64,000 bases of DNA from Pseudomonas fluorescens (GCF_902498065.1 NZ_CABVIR010000006.1:124001-188000), one strand, 5' to 3'. Counted from the first letter of the stretch, positions 42,769 to 52,237 are shown. A program made the numbers and translations. The notes: generated by a model not told the origin, from the letters alone.

Positions 42769-43222
42769 GTTTCACGTCATCCTTTTTCAACCAGAAATTC
42801 CGCCGAATACCGGCAACGTTATCAGGCTGTGCGCCAACAGTGGCTGCCACCTGCATTTGATCGAACCGCTGGGCTTCGAGATGGACGACAAGCGCCTGCG
42901 CCGGGCCGGCCTCGACTATCACGAGTATGCCACCCTGCAACGCCATGCAGACCTCGCCAGCTGTCTGGAGAGCCTTGGCCATCCACGATTGTTCGCGTTC
43001 ACCACCAAGGGTTCGCGGCCTTTCCACGACGCGAGCTTCGCCGAGGGTGATGCCTTCCTGTTCGGCCCTGAAAGCCGGGGCTTGCCCGCCGAAGTGCTGG
43101 ATGCCCTGCCCGGCGAACAACGTCTGCGTTTGCCGATGCGCGAAGGCTGTCGCAGCCTGAACCTGTCGAACACCGTGGCGGTTGCCGTGTACGAAGGCTG
43201 GCGCCAGCTCGGTTTCAAATAA
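42767..43222 (+). CDS. trmL: tRNA (cytidine/uridine-2'-O-)-methyltransferase TrmL
   Basis: 151 residues from the ATG at 42767 (MFHVILFQPEIPPNTGNVIR) with CGGAG six bases upstream; the frame is open far upstream but without homology. SPOUT-class enzyme that methylates the 2'-O of the wobble base of tRNA-Leu isoacceptors. Knot motifs FGPESRGLP (about 99-107) and LRLPMREGCRSLNLSNTVAV (about 122-141) are present. Confidence 0.97.
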   Translation: MFHVILFQPEIPPNTGNVIRLCANSGCHLHLIEPLGFEMDDKRLRRAGLDYHEYATLQRHADLASCLESLGHPRLFAFTTKGSRPFHDASFAEGDAFLFGPESRGLPAEVLDALPGEQRLRLPMREGCRSLNLSNTVAVAVYEGWRQLGFK

Positions 43223-43234
43223 CGCCACAAACCA

Positions 43235-43325
43235 ATGTGGGAGCGAGCCTGCTCGCGAAAGCGGTTTGTCAGGCGACATTGATGTCTCTGACACTCCCTA
43301 TTCGCGAGCAGGCTCGCTCCCACAT
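43235..43325. repeat. REPIN (GCGAGC-CTG type)
   Basis: ATGTGGGAGCGAGCCTGCTC and an inverted copy about 45 bases apart, in the convergent gap between trmL and secB. Confidence 0.9.
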
Positions 43326-43351
43326 TGAAATTGCTTTGGTGCTTAAATCGC

Positions 43352-43843
43352 TTATTGAACGGTCGGAGTCTCGCCAGCCGCCTGCATGCGTTGCAGTTCT
43401 TGTGCGTACAGTGCGTCGAAGTTCACCGGGGCCAGCATCAGGGCCGGGAACGAACCGCGAGTCACCAGGCTGTCCAGGGTTTCACGAGCGTACGGGAACA
43501 GGATGTTCGGGCAGAACGCGCCGAGGGTGTGGCTCATCGAAGCGTCGTCCAGGTTCTTGATCAGGAAGATCCCGGCCTGTTGCACTTCAGCGATGAACGC
43601 CACTTCGCCGTTCTCACCGTTTTTCACGGTCACGGACAGGGTCAGCACGACTTCGTGGAAGTCGCCTTCCAGCGCCTTTTGACGGGTGTTCAGATCCAGA
43701 CCGACGCTCGGCTCCCACTGCTGGCGGAAGATCGCCGGGCTTTTCGGAGCTTCGAAAGACAAGTCACGTACGTAGATGCGCTGCAAGGAGAATTGCGGTG
43801 CGGTTTCTTCTTCGCTGGCTGCAGTGTTCTGTTGGTCAGTCAT
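43352..43843 (-). CDS. secB: Protein-export chaperone SecB
   Basis: 163 residues, tetrameric cytosolic chaperone that keeps preproteins unfolded and hands them to SecA. FSLQRIYVRDLSFEAPKSP (about 18-36), CPNILFPYARETLDSLVTRG (about 108-127) and FPALMLAPVNFDALYAQ (about 129-145) are hallmarks. Downstream of grxC, 41 bases apart. Confidence 0.98.
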   Translation of the reverse strand: MTDQQNTAASEEETAPQFSLQRIYVRDLSFEAPKSPAIFRQQWEPSVGLDLNTRQKALEGDFHEVVLTLSVTVKNGENGEVAFIAEVQQAGIFLIKNLDDASMSHTLGAFCPNILFPYARETLDSLVTRGSFPALMLAPVNFDALYAQELQRMQAAGETPTVQ

Positions 43844-43884
43844 CTCAGATCCTTTCTGATCTTGGGGTCTTATAGGGAAGGCAT

Positions 43885-44139
43885 TCAGGCCTTGAGCATG
43901 GCGTCGAGCTTGCCGGCGCGCTCAAGGGCAAACAAATCATCACAGCCACCAATATGGCGCTCGCCGATCCAGATCTGCGGCACGGACGTACGTCCGGCCT
44001 TCTGGGCCATGGCGGCGCGCACCTGCGGCTTGCCATCGACCTTGATCTCTTCGAAGGCCACGCCTTTGTTCTCGAGCAGGTACTTGGCTCGCGAGCAATA
44101 AGGGCAGTAATCGCTGGAATAGACGACGACGTTGCTCAT
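43885..44139 (-). CDS. grxC: Glutaredoxin 3
   Basis: 84 residues with the dithiol active site CPYC (12-15), the glutathione-binding TSVPQIWIG and GGCDDLFAL. Reduces disulfides with glutathione. One base separates it from the upstream rhodanese-like gene, so the order rhodanese-grxC-secB is one transcript. Confidence 0.97.
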   Translation of the reverse strand: MSNVVVYSSDYCPYCSRAKYLLENKGVAFEEIKVDGKPQVRAAMAQKAGRTSVPQIWIGERHIGGCDDLFALERAGKLDAMLKA

Positions 44140-44140
44140 A

Positions 44141-44554
44141 TCACTTCACCAGCGGCAGGTTGTCGCCTTTCCAGCTGGAAATACCGCCGGACAGCTTGGC
44201 GGCGGTGAAGCCGGATTTCATCAGTTCGCGAGCGTGAGTGCCAGCGGTCTGGCCCATGGCGTCGACCAGGATGATGGTCTTGGCCTTGTGCTTTTCCAGT
44301 TCGGCGACGCGAGCCGCCAGTTTGTCGTGAGGAATGTTCAACGCGCCAACAATGTGACCGGCGGTGAAATCCTTGACCGGACGAATGTCGATCACAACGC
44401 CCGCGTCCTTGTTGACCAGCCCGGTCAGTTCACCGGTGCTCAGGCTGCGGCCGCCGCCTTGCATCTGATAGGCGATCAGCAACGCCAGCAGTACGACGAA
44501 GATACCGACGAGCAGATAGTGGTTAGTGGCGAATTGAATCAGGTTAGCAACCAT
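44141..44554 (-). CDS. Membrane-anchored rhodanese-like protein (YibN type) without the catalytic cysteine
   Basis: 137 residues from the ATG at 44554 (MVANLIQFATNHYLLVG); a GTG at 44602 would add 16 residues. One N-terminal transmembrane helix (about 11-31), then a rhodanese fold with VVIDIRPVKDFTAGHIVGAL. Where active rhodaneses have a cysteine after the fourth strand, this has IILVDAMGQTAG: aspartate replaces it. E. coli YibN appears to share this. Likely a binding or scaffolding protein, not a sulfurtransferase. Confidence 0.88.
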   Translation of the reverse strand: MVANLIQFATNHYLLVGIFVVLLALLIAYQMQGGGRSLSTGELTGLVNKDAGVVIDIRPVKDFTAGHIVGALNIPHDKLAARVAELEKHKAKTIILVDAMGQTAGTHARELMKSGFTAAKLSGGISSWKGDNLPLVK

Positions 44555-44707
44555 CGAAGGAGGTTCCAGGGCGTTAAAATGTCGGCCAGTATACACAGCC
44601 ACTATGGTGGGCCAAACCCCGTCCGGCGGTGACGCCGTCGGAACTTCGCTTTAAACTGCCACTCCCTTTTCCATTGCCCTCTTTTAACTCAGCCACGAGT
44701 GGAATCC

Positions 44708-46237
44708 ATGACTACCACGCCTAAACCTTTGGTCCTGATCATCCTCGACGGCTTCGGTCACAGTGAGAGCCCTGAATCCAACGCCATCTATGCGGCGAAG
44801 AAGCCCGTACTGGACCGCCTGTGGGCCACGGTGCCGAACGGTCTGATCTCGGGCAGCGGCATGGACGTCGGTCTGCCGGATGGCCAGATGGGCAACTCCG
44901 AAGTCGGCCACATGAACCTGGGCGCCGGCCGTGTTGTGTATCAGGACTTTACGCGCGTGACCAAATCGATCCGCGACGGCGAGTTTTTCGAGAACCCGAC
45001 CATTTGCGCTGCGGTGGATAAAGCCGTTGCCGCCGGTAAAGCCGTGCATTTCATGGGCCTGCTGTCCGATGGCGGGGTTCACAGCCACCAGGATCACCTG
45101 GTCGCCATGGCTGAACTGGCCTACAAGCGCGGTGCCGAAAAAATCTACCTGCACGCCTTCCTCGACGGCCGTGATACGCCGCCGAAAAGCGCCCAGTCGT
45201 CCATCGAACTGCTCGACGCGACCTTCCAGGCCCTCGGCAAAGGCCGGATCGCCAGCATTATTGGCCGTTACTTCGCCATGGACCGCGACAACCGCTGGGA
45301 CCGCGTAGCCCAGGCTTACAACCTGATTGTCGATGGCAACGGCGAATTCAACGCCGCCACCGCTCAGGAAGGCCTGCAAGCCGCGTACGAACGTGGCGAG
45401 AGCGACGAATTCGTCAAAGCCACCTCCATCGGTGAGCCGGTGAAAGTCGAAGACGGCGACGCCGTGGTGTTCATGAACTTCCGCGCCGACCGCGCCCGCG
45501 AACTGACCCGGGTCTTCGTCGAAGACGATTTCAAGGATTTCGAGCGTGCTCGTCAGCCAAAACTGGCCGGCTTCGTCATGCTGACCCAATACGCCGCCAG
45601 CATCCCAGCCCCCTCGGCCTTCGCCGCCGGCAGCCTGGACAACGTGCTCGGCGACTACCTGGCGAAAAACGGCAAGACCCAACTGCGCATCGCCGAAACC
45701 GAGAAATATGCGCACGTGACCTTCTTCTTCTCCGGCGGTCGCGAAGAACCGTTCCCGGGCGAAGAGCGCATCCTGATCCCGTCGCCGAAAGTCGCCACTT
45801 ATGACTTGCAGCCGGAAATGAGCGCGCCGGAAGTCACCGACCGCATCGTCGATGCCATCGAAAACCAGCGTTACGACGTGATCGTGGTCAACTACGCCAA
45901 CGGCGACATGGTCGGCCACAGCGGCGTGTTTGAAGCAGCGGTGAAAGCCGTGGAATGCCTGGACCTGTGCGTCGGCCGCATCGTCGATGCTCTGGAAAAA
46001 GTCGGTGGCGAAGCGCTGATCACCGCCGACCACGGCAACGTCGAGCAAATGGCCGACGCCTCCACCGGCCAGGCGCATACCGCTCACACCACCGAACCGG
46101 TGCCGTTCATTTATGTCGGCAAGCGTGATTTCAAGGTTCGCGATGGCGGCGTGCTGGCGGATGTGGCGCCGACCATGTTGAAGCTGCTGGGCCTGGAAAA
46201 ACCGGCGGAAATGACCGGTACTTCCATTCTGGTGTAA
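44708..46237 (+). CDS. gpmI: 2,3-bisphosphoglycerate-independent phosphoglycerate mutase
   Basis: 509 residues from the ATG at 44708; a GTG nine bases earlier is also in frame. Interconverts 3- and 2-phosphoglycerate through a phosphoserine and two Mn2+. LIILDGFGHSES (about 11-22), the phosphoserine region GNSEVGHMNLGAGR (about 61-74), HSHQDH and ITADHGNVEQM are present. Confidence 0.98.
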   Translation: MTTTPKPLVLIILDGFGHSESPESNAIYAAKKPVLDRLWATVPNGLISGSGMDVGLPDGQMGNSEVGHMNLGAGRVVYQDFTRVTKSIRDGEFFENPTICAAVDKAVAAGKAVHFMGLLSDGGVHSHQDHLVAMAELAYKRGAEKIYLHAFLDGRDTPPKSAQSSIELLDATFQALGKGRIASIIGRYFAMDRDNRWDRVAQAYNLIVDGNGEFNAATAQEGLQAAYERGESDEFVKATSIGEPVKVEDGDAVVFMNFRADRARELTRVFVEDDFKDFERARQPKLAGFVMLTQYAASIPAPSAFAAGSLDNVLGDYLAKNGKTQLRIAETEKYAHVTFFFSGGREEPFPGEERILIPSPKVATYDLQPEMSAPEVTDRIVDAIENQRYDVIVVNYANGDMVGHSGVFEAAVKAVECLDLCVGRIVDALEKVGGEALITADHGNVEQMADASTGQAHTAHTTEPVPFIYVGKRDFKVRDGGVLADVAPTMLKLLGLEKPAEMTGTSILV

Positions 46238-46263
46238 CCGAACCCCGCAAACCCCCGAATAAC

Positions 46264-46356
46264 CCTGTGGGAGCGGGCTTGCCCGCGATAGCAATCTGAC
46301 AGCCAACTTCTATGTTGAATGTCAGGACGCCATCGCGGGCAAGCCCGCTCCCACAG
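46264..46356. repeat. REPIN (GCGGGC type)
   Basis: CTGTGGGAGCGGGCTTGCCC and an inverted copy about 45 bases apart. The inner flanks also pair (CTGACA...TGTCAG). Confidence 0.9.
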
Positions 46357-46413
46357 TGGTTTGTGGTGGTTTCAAAGATTAATTACACCCGTATCCCAGG
46401 CCGGTTATCACAC

Positions 46414-46438
46414 AGCCCCAATTGGGCGTTTTTTTTGC
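46414..46438 (+). terminator. Probable gpmI terminator
   Basis: GCCCCAATTGGGC, a short 4-5 bp stem, runs into GTTTTTTTT. Weak stem but a long T-run; it lies 50 bases before envC. Confidence 0.5.
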
Positions 46439-46490
46439 AGCGTGGGGCGGGCATACTAGGCCGTCCCTTTCCCTGGTATCACCCGCCTCT

Positions 46491-47783
46491 ATGCTTCGCG
46501 TCCTGATAGCCCTTGCCCTGACTTGCCTGCTCCAACCGGCCTTTGCTGACGAGCGCGCGCAAACCCAACAACAGTTGGACGCCACGCGTCAGGACATCGC
46601 CGAGCTGAAAAAACTGCTGGGCAAGCTCCAGGAAGAAAAATCCGGCGTGCAGAAAGACCTCAAGGGCACCGAGACCGAGATGGGCAAGCTCGAGAAGCAG
46701 GTCGAAGCCCTGCAAAAAGAGCTGAAGAAAAGCGAATCCGAGCTGCAGCGTCTCGATGGTGAGAAAAAAAAACTCCAGAGCGCGCGCACTGAACAGCAAC
46801 GACTGATCGCCATTCAGGCCCGCGCGGCCTATCAGAACGGCCGCCAGGAGTATTTGAAGCTGCTGCTCAACCAGCAAAACCCGGAAAAATTCGCCCGCAC
46901 CCTCACCTATTACGATTACCTGAGCCAGGCCCGCCTTGAGCAGTTGAAGAGTTTCAACGAAACCCTGCGCCAACTGGCCAATGTCGAAAAAGACATCGCC
47001 CTGCAGCAAGCGCAATTGCTGGTGCAAAAGAGCAGTCTCGACAGCCAGCGCGACGAACTCGACAAAGTCCGTCAGGAGCGCCAGCAAGTCCTCGCCAAAC
47101 TCAGCGACGACGTAAAGGCGCGCGACCAGAAGCTGGCCGCCCGCGAGCAGGATCAGGCAGACCTGTCTAAAGTCCTTAAAACCATCGAAGAAACCCTGGC
47201 TCGCCAGGCTCGAGAGGCAGAAGAAGCGCGGCAAAAAGCGCTGATTGCCCAGCAGGAAGCCGAAAAAAAGCGTTTACGTGAGGCCGAGGCTCAAGCAGAT
47301 GCCACCGACGCCCCACGCAAACCCATCAAATCGACACCCGGCGCACTGGTATCCAGTTCAGGCGAGACCTTCGGCGGCCCTTTTGCTTCAACTCGCGGCA
47401 AACTTCCATGGCCGGTTGATGGTCGACTGCTGGCACGCTTTGGTGAAACCCGTGGCGACGACGCCCGCACCAAGTGGGACGGCGTGATGATCAGCGCCTC
47501 CGCCGGCAGCCAGGTGCATGCGGTGCACGGCGGGCGCGTGGTGTTTGCCGATTGGTTGCGCGGTGCCGGTCTGCTGGTGATCCTCGACCATGGCAACGGT
47601 TTTTTGAGTCTTTATGGTCACAACCAGACGTTGCTCAAGTCTGCGGGTGACGTGGTGAAAGCCGGTGAGTCCATCTCCACTGTCGGCAACAGTGGCGGGC
47701 AGGACACACCAGCACTGTATTTCGCAATTCGTCAGCAGGGTCACCCGAGTGATCCGGCGCAATGGTGCCGCGCGCAAGGATAG
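46491..47783 (+). CDS. envC: Murein hydrolase activator EnvC
   Basis: 430 residues from the ATG at 46491 (MLRVLIALALTCLLQPAFA, a signal peptide). Long coiled coil (about 22-265) rich in Lys, Glu and Gln, then a LytM/M23 domain (about 325-430). The zinc ligands are missing (KWDGV instead of HxxxD, LYFAIR instead of HxH), as in EnvC proteins, which activate amidases at the septum and do not cut. ctpA follows after 34 bases. Confidence 0.95.
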   Translation: MLRVLIALALTCLLQPAFADERAQTQQQLDATRQDIAELKKLLGKLQEEKSGVQKDLKGTETEMGKLEKQVEALQKELKKSESELQRLDGEKKKLQSARTEQQRLIAIQARAAYQNGRQEYLKLLLNQQNPEKFARTLTYYDYLSQARLEQLKSFNETLRQLANVEKDIALQQAQLLVQKSSLDSQRDELDKVRQERQQVLAKLSDDVKARDQKLAAREQDQADLSKVLKTIEETLARQAREAEEARQKALIAQQEAEKKRLREAEAQADATDAPRKPIKSTPGALVSSSGETFGGPFASTRGKLPWPVDGRLLARFGETRGDDARTKWDGVMISASAGSQVHAVHGGRVVFADWLRGAGLLVILDHGNGFLSLYGHNQTLLKSAGDVVKAGESISTVGNSGGQDTPALYFAIRQQGHPSDPAQWCRAQG

Positions 47784-47817
47784 GCGTTGAGTCACCTACA
47801 TTAGGAGTTCGTTCGAC

Positions 47818-49137
47818 ATGCTGCATTTGTCCCGTCTTACCTCGCTGGCCCTGACGATCGCCCTGGTGATCGGCGCGCCTCTGGCGTTCGCTGCTCAACC
47901 GGCTCCGGCGGTCGCGCCTGCGGGCACTGCGGCAACCACCAAGGCGCCGTTGCCGCTGGAAGAGTTGCGCACCTTTGCCGAGGTCATGGACCGGATCAAG
48001 GCAGCCTATGTCGAACCGGTGGACGACAAGACCCTGCTGGAAAACGCCATCAAAGGCATGCTCAGCAACCTCGACCCGCACTCCGCCTACCTGGGCCCGG
48101 AAGACTTCGCTGAATTGCAGGAAAGCACCAGCGGCGAATTCGGCGGCCTGGGCATCGAAGTCGGCGCCGAAGACGGGTTCATCAAGGTGGTTTCGCCTAT
48201 CGATGACACCCCGGCGTCCAAGGCTGGCATTCAGGCCGGCGACTTCATCGTCAAAATCAACGGTGCGCCGACCCGCGGCCAGACCATGACCGAAGCCGTG
48301 GACAAGATGCGCGGCAAGATCGGCCAGAAAATCACCCTGACCCTGGTTCGCGACGGCGGCACGCCGTTCGACGTGACCCTGGCCCGCGCCATCATTCAGG
48401 TGAAGAGCGTGAAGAGCCAACTGCTGGAGTCCGGCTACGGCTACATCCGTATCACCCAGTTCCAGGTCAAGACCGGCGACGAAGTCTCCAAGGCCCTGGC
48501 CAAGTTGCGCAAGGACAACGGCAAGAAGCTCAAAGGCATCATCCTCGACCTGCGTAACAACCCGGGCGGCGTGCTGCAGGCGGCAGTGGAAGTGGTCGAC
48601 CACTTCATCACCAAAGGCCTGATTGTCTACACCAAGGGCCGCATCGCCAATTCCGAGTTGCGCTTCTCCGCCACCGGCAAAGACGAAAGCGAAGCCGTGC
48701 CAATGGTTGCGCTGATCAATGGCGGCAGTGCCTCGGCCTCGGAAATTGTTGCCGGCGCCTTGCAGGATCAGAAACGCGCGGTGGTCATGGGCACCACCAG
48801 TTTCGGTAAAGGTTCGGTACAAACCGTGCTGCCGCTGAACAACGACCGCGCGCTGAAGATCACCACGGCGCTGTATTACACGCCGAACGGCCGCTCGATC
48901 CAGGCTCAGGGCATCGTCCCGGACATCGAAGTACGCAAGGCCAAGATCACCAGCGAGCAGGACGGCGAGTACTTCAAGGAAGCCGATCTGCAAGGCCACC
49001 TGGGCAATGGCAACGGCGGCGCCGACAAACCGACCGGTTCCGCCGGCAAGGCCAAGGCAATGCCACAGGATGATGATTACCAGTTGGCCCAGGCCTTGAG
49101 CCTGCTCAAAGGGTTGAGCATCACCTCCGGCCGCTGA
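47818..49137 (+). CDS. ctpA: Carboxy-terminal processing protease (S41), CtpA type
   Basis: 439 residues: signal peptide ending AFA (25), a PDZ domain (about 105-185) and the S41 core with Ser306 (GGSASASEI) and Lys331 (SFGKGSVQ) as the catalytic dyad. Periplasmic. In P. aeruginosa, CtpA with lipoprotein LbcA degrades peptidoglycan endopeptidases. Between envC and the deacetylase it belongs to a cell-wall group. The C-terminal tail after about 390 is Gly/Lys-rich. Confidence 0.95.
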   Translation: MLHLSRLTSLALTIALVIGAPLAFAAQPAPAVAPAGTAATTKAPLPLEELRTFAEVMDRIKAAYVEPVDDKTLLENAIKGMLSNLDPHSAYLGPEDFAELQESTSGEFGGLGIEVGAEDGFIKVVSPIDDTPASKAGIQAGDFIVKINGAPTRGQTMTEAVDKMRGKIGQKITLTLVRDGGTPFDVTLARAIIQVKSVKSQLLESGYGYIRITQFQVKTGDEVSKALAKLRKDNGKKLKGIILDLRNNPGGVLQAAVEVVDHFITKGLIVYTKGRIANSELRFSATGKDESEAVPMVALINGGSASASEIVAGALQDQKRAVVMGTTSFGKGSVQTVLPLNNDRALKITTALYYTPNGRSIQAQGIVPDIEVRKAKITSEQDGEYFKEADLQGHLGNGNGGADKPTGSAGKAKAMPQDDDYQLAQALSLLKGLSITSGR

Positions 49138-49138
49138 G

Positions 49139-49921
49139 ATGCGCCTGCGGTTAGTTCTCGGTCTGCTGTGCTGTCTGGCGGGTGTTGCTCACGCGGCGCC
49201 CGCCCCGCAAAAAGCCTACATCAGCCTGATCATCGATGACCTGGGGCAGAACCTGCCCCGGGATCGCCGCGTGCTGGCCCTGCCCGGCCCGGTGACCACG
49301 GCGATCATGCCTGACACACCCCACGCCACCGAATTCGCTCGCGAAGCCCATCGCGCCGGCAAGATCGTTATCCTGCACATGCCGATGGACCCGGCCACGG
49401 GGCCGTTCGCCTGGCACCCCGAGTTACCCATCGAAGAACTCGAAAAGCGCCTGAACACGGCGTTCAAGGTGGTGCCATATACCGCTGGCATCAACAACCA
49501 CATGGGCAGTCGCATGACCGCACAGCAACCCGCCATGGCTTGGTTGATGGCGGATTTGCAGCGCCGACACAAGTTATTCGTCGACAGCCGAACCAGCGCG
49601 CAAACCGTGGCAGCAGCCGAGGCACAGAAGATCGGTTTGGCGAGTGTATCGCGGGATGTGTTTCTGGATGATGAGCGCACTGAAACCGCAATTTTTACTC
49701 AGCTACAGACGGCTATCAGCCTGGCGCGCAAGCAGGGTTCTGCAGTGATGATCGGGCATCCGTATCCGCAGACTCTGGCGGTACTGGAACGTGAGCTGCC
49801 CAAGCTCAAGGCTCAGGGCATTGACTGGATCGATATCAAACAGATGATCAGTGTGCGCGGCAATCGTGCAACGGCAGCGCACGGCAAGGATGGCCAGTAC
49901 CGTCTCCCGACCGCACGGTAG
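49139..49921 (+). CDS. Divergent polysaccharide deacetylase (YibQ family)
   Basis: 260 residues. Signal peptide MRLRLVLGLLCCLAGVAHA, then the DUF610 / divergent-deacetylase NodB-like fold: LIIDDLGQNLPRD (about 31), ILHMPMDP (about 79), GINNHMGSRMT (about 118) and FVDSRTSA (about 145). The ATG lies one base after the ctpA stop. Follows envC and ctpA in many proteobacteria. Substrate not known. Confidence 0.93.
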   Translation: MRLRLVLGLLCCLAGVAHAAPAPQKAYISLIIDDLGQNLPRDRRVLALPGPVTTAIMPDTPHATEFAREAHRAGKIVILHMPMDPATGPFAWHPELPIEELEKRLNTAFKVVPYTAGINNHMGSRMTAQQPAMAWLMADLQRRHKLFVDSRTSAQTVAAAEAQKIGLASVSRDVFLDDERTETAIFTQLQTAISLARKQGSAVMIGHPYPQTLAVLERELPKLKAQGIDWIDIKQMISVRGNRATAAHGKDGQYRLPTAR

Positions 49922-50025
49922 TTCCTCGCAGCCCACTCCATTTCGCGATAACTATTTATACCTGCCGGTACACCGCCGCGTGCCACGATAGCGCTCACCC
50001 TGAATTTCATCACCAAGGAATGGAC

Positions 50026-51264
50026 ATGAAATATCTCAGCTTCTTTTGCTTCGCCGGCCTGATTGGCCTGTTGGCTAATTCCGCAGTGCAGGCCCGCGAT
50101 CTTGGCGAAGGCGCTATCAACGACTCACCGTCAAGGGCACTGCAAAACAGCGAACATTTTTATGAAACCTGGAGCGGCGTGGGACGACTCAGCCTCCAAT
50201 CGGGCGAGAGCTGCAGCGCCGTTCTGCTGGACACGCGAAACAGACACCGCCAAGCCACTGGCCCTGCTTATCTGCTCACCAGCGGTCATTGCGCGCTCTT
50301 TCAATACGGTTCGGCGCGGACCAATCAGCCTTTGGAAGCCAGCGTCACCTTCCACTACTTTCATGACATGCCACAGCGTAAGCGCCGATACGCCATCCGA
50401 ACTGCCCGATGGAGCAGTCTGGTCGGGACCGATCTTGCAGTACTGGAGGTCGACGCGACATTGGCGTCGCTGATACAGGCCGGGGTCAACCCGCTCAAGC
50501 TGGCGCCCCATCAAACCTACGAGCGTCAGGATGTGCTTAACGTTGGCGCGCCGGGTGGCTTTACCGAACAGGGGCTTCGATTGAGCGCCTGCGCTGAACA
50601 AACCGCCGGAACATTCATCGATCATCCCGGGGTGTTCCCTTTAGCCATGAAAAACAGCTGCGACCTTTACGCTGGCAACTCCGGTAGCCCGATGCTGAAC
50701 CGCCGCACCAATGAAGTCACCGGCATCGTCAGTAAAATCGCGATGTCGCGCAATACCCCAGCGCCGCCCGGTTGTGAGCACTCGACGTCTTGCAAGGCCG
50801 CCCGTTTCAACTACAGCTACTCCGCCAACTTTCTTCACTACTGCTTTACTGACGGTGTCTTCACCAGAGATGGGGCGAACTGTTCATTGGAGCCGGTCGA
50901 GCTGACTGTCACGGAGCCCTGGAAGTTCAAGCCATACGTTCATAGAACGCAAAATGCAGATGGGCAGATCGTATTGCCTACGTGGGATTTCAGGTTCTCC
51001 CTCGAGGCGCCCTTCTATCGCCACAAAACGGTCCATAACGCCAGGGACTGCAAAGCTTCCGACAATTACAGCGCCGCCATCAGCGCTGAAGAGGCTTACA
51101 TCAATAGTGAAATCGGGCCACAAAGCGGCGCACATGCGCTCTGTATTATCGGCGTCGCCTCAAGGGAACAGCAGCTGACAAGCGCGACGCTGAATAACGT
51201 GTTTACAAGTGCCGTGTACTTGAGCGCGACGCCGGCCGCTCCGTCTCAGGTTGTATCGAAGTGA
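50026..51264 (+). CDS. Secreted trypsin-like serine protease (S1), first copy
   Basis: 412 residues from the ATG at 50026, which has AAGGA six bases upstream (an ATG at 50020 is too close to that site). Signal peptide ends SAVQA (23). Triad: His88 in LLTSGHC, Asp136 in GTDLAVLE, Ser219 in YAGNSGSPM. The protease domain is followed (about 295-412) by a beta-rich module with LPTWDFRFS, FYRHKTV and YINSEIG. Several cysteines suggest disulfides. Shares this whole layout with the gene at 52238, so the two are paralogues. Target unknown. Confidence 0.88.
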   Translation: MKYLSFFCFAGLIGLLANSAVQARDLGEGAINDSPSRALQNSEHFYETWSGVGRLSLQSGESCSAVLLDTRNRHRQATGPAYLLTSGHCALFQYGSARTNQPLEASVTFHYFHDMPQRKRRYAIRTARWSSLVGTDLAVLEVDATLASLIQAGVNPLKLAPHQTYERQDVLNVGAPGGFTEQGLRLSACAEQTAGTFIDHPGVFPLAMKNSCDLYAGNSGSPMLNRRTNEVTGIVSKIAMSRNTPAPPGCEHSTSCKAARFNYSYSANFLHYCFTDGVFTRDGANCSLEPVELTVTEPWKFKPYVHRTQNADGQIVLPTWDFRFSLEAPFYRHKTVHNARDCKASDNYSAAISAEEAYINSEIGPQSGAHALCIIGVASREQQLTSATLNNVFTSAVYLSATPAAPSQVVSK

Positions 51265-51267
51265 TGG

Positions 51268-52023
51268 CTACAGATACTTCGCCATGATGTCGTCCACCAC
51301 ACCTTCCTTGCGTAGCTGATCCAGCGCGGCTTGCAGCTTGGCGACGGTTTCATCCGGAACGTCTTTATTCAACGCCAGGTACAACTCGGCACTATTGAAG
51401 CGCAGCACGGTTTTGAGTCCTGTCACCCCATCCTGACGCGCCAGATAGCGGCCTGCCGGGTCACCAGTGGCCCACAGGTCGATCTGACCGTTGACGAGTT
51501 TTTTTGCGTTGTCCTGATCGCGCAGCACAACGACCGGCTTCAGTCCCTGCTTGGCTAGCGTCTCGGCAATCGCATCGCCCTTGTAGGCGCCGATCTTGTA
51601 ATTGCGCGCCTGATCCAGCGTCTCGAGCGTGATCTTGCTGTCAGCCTTGGCCAGCATGATCCAGTCGTCCGGACCAATCGGGCCAACCCACTTGAACAGC
51701 TTCTCGCGGTCCGGCAACCGCGCCATCACAAATACGCCGTAACCGGGTTTCTCCAGGGCGAGCTTATAGATTCGCTCCCAAGGGAAACGCAGGGTCAGGC
51801 TGTAGGTAATGTTGGCGCGTTTGAACATCTCGCGGACGATGTCCACGGCAATGCCGTTGATGTTCTCGTCCTGAGCGAAGTTCTTGCCGTTCTTCGCCAT
51901 GTTGTACGGTGGGAAATTTTCCGTGAGCAACACCAGATCGGTGTCGGGACTTTCTTCAGCGTGCACTCCATTGATGAGCAACAGATAAGCGCTGGCAAGG
52001 ACAAGAAGAAGGCGTTTGATCAT
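51268..52023 (-). CDS. Orphan periplasmic solute-binding protein, family 3
   Basis: 251 residues: signal peptide MIKRLLLVLASAYLLLINGVHA, then a PBPb/SBP_bac_3 fold with LLTENFPPYNMAKNGK, IAVDIVREMFKRANITYSL and GAYKGDAIAETLAKQGLKPV. No permease or ATPase gene is nearby. Such orphans may feed a distant amino-acid transporter or act as sensors. Convergent with the first protease gene, whose stop is 3 bases away. Confidence 0.88.
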   Translation of the reverse strand: MIKRLLLVLASAYLLLINGVHAEESPDTDLVLLTENFPPYNMAKNGKNFAQDENINGIAVDIVREMFKRANITYSLTLRFPWERIYKLALEKPGYGVFVMARLPDREKLFKWVGPIGPDDWIMLAKADSKITLETLDQARNYKIGAYKGDAIAETLAKQGLKPVVVLRDQDNAKKLVNGQIDLWATGDPAGRYLARQDGVTGLKTVLRFNSAELYLALNKDVPDETVAKLQAALDQLRKEGVVDDIMAKYL

Positions 52024-52237
52024 GTCGGGCTACCGAAATCCATGGCGTGCCCAAGAGTGCCTTGAGCCCGCCATACTGTCTACTGGCCTTTTGATAACAG
52101 CCTTATGTAGATCGTTAAAATAATGGGTGTCACGTCACTGCGTTAGATAGTTACCGCACTCCACCGCGCCGCATCTGATTAATTGCCAATACCCGGCGAC
52201 GGGCCGGTTTCTTCATATTAATCAGAGACAACGCTCA

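Noticed and set aside
44555..44602. GTG start at 44602 for the rhodanese-like gene
   Set aside because: The added 16 residues precede the conserved MVANLIQFATNHY start and show no homology, though neither start has a strong ribosome site on this strand.
46491..47783. LytM domain of EnvC without zinc ligands
   Set aside because: Normal for EnvC, which activates amidases and is not an enzyme.
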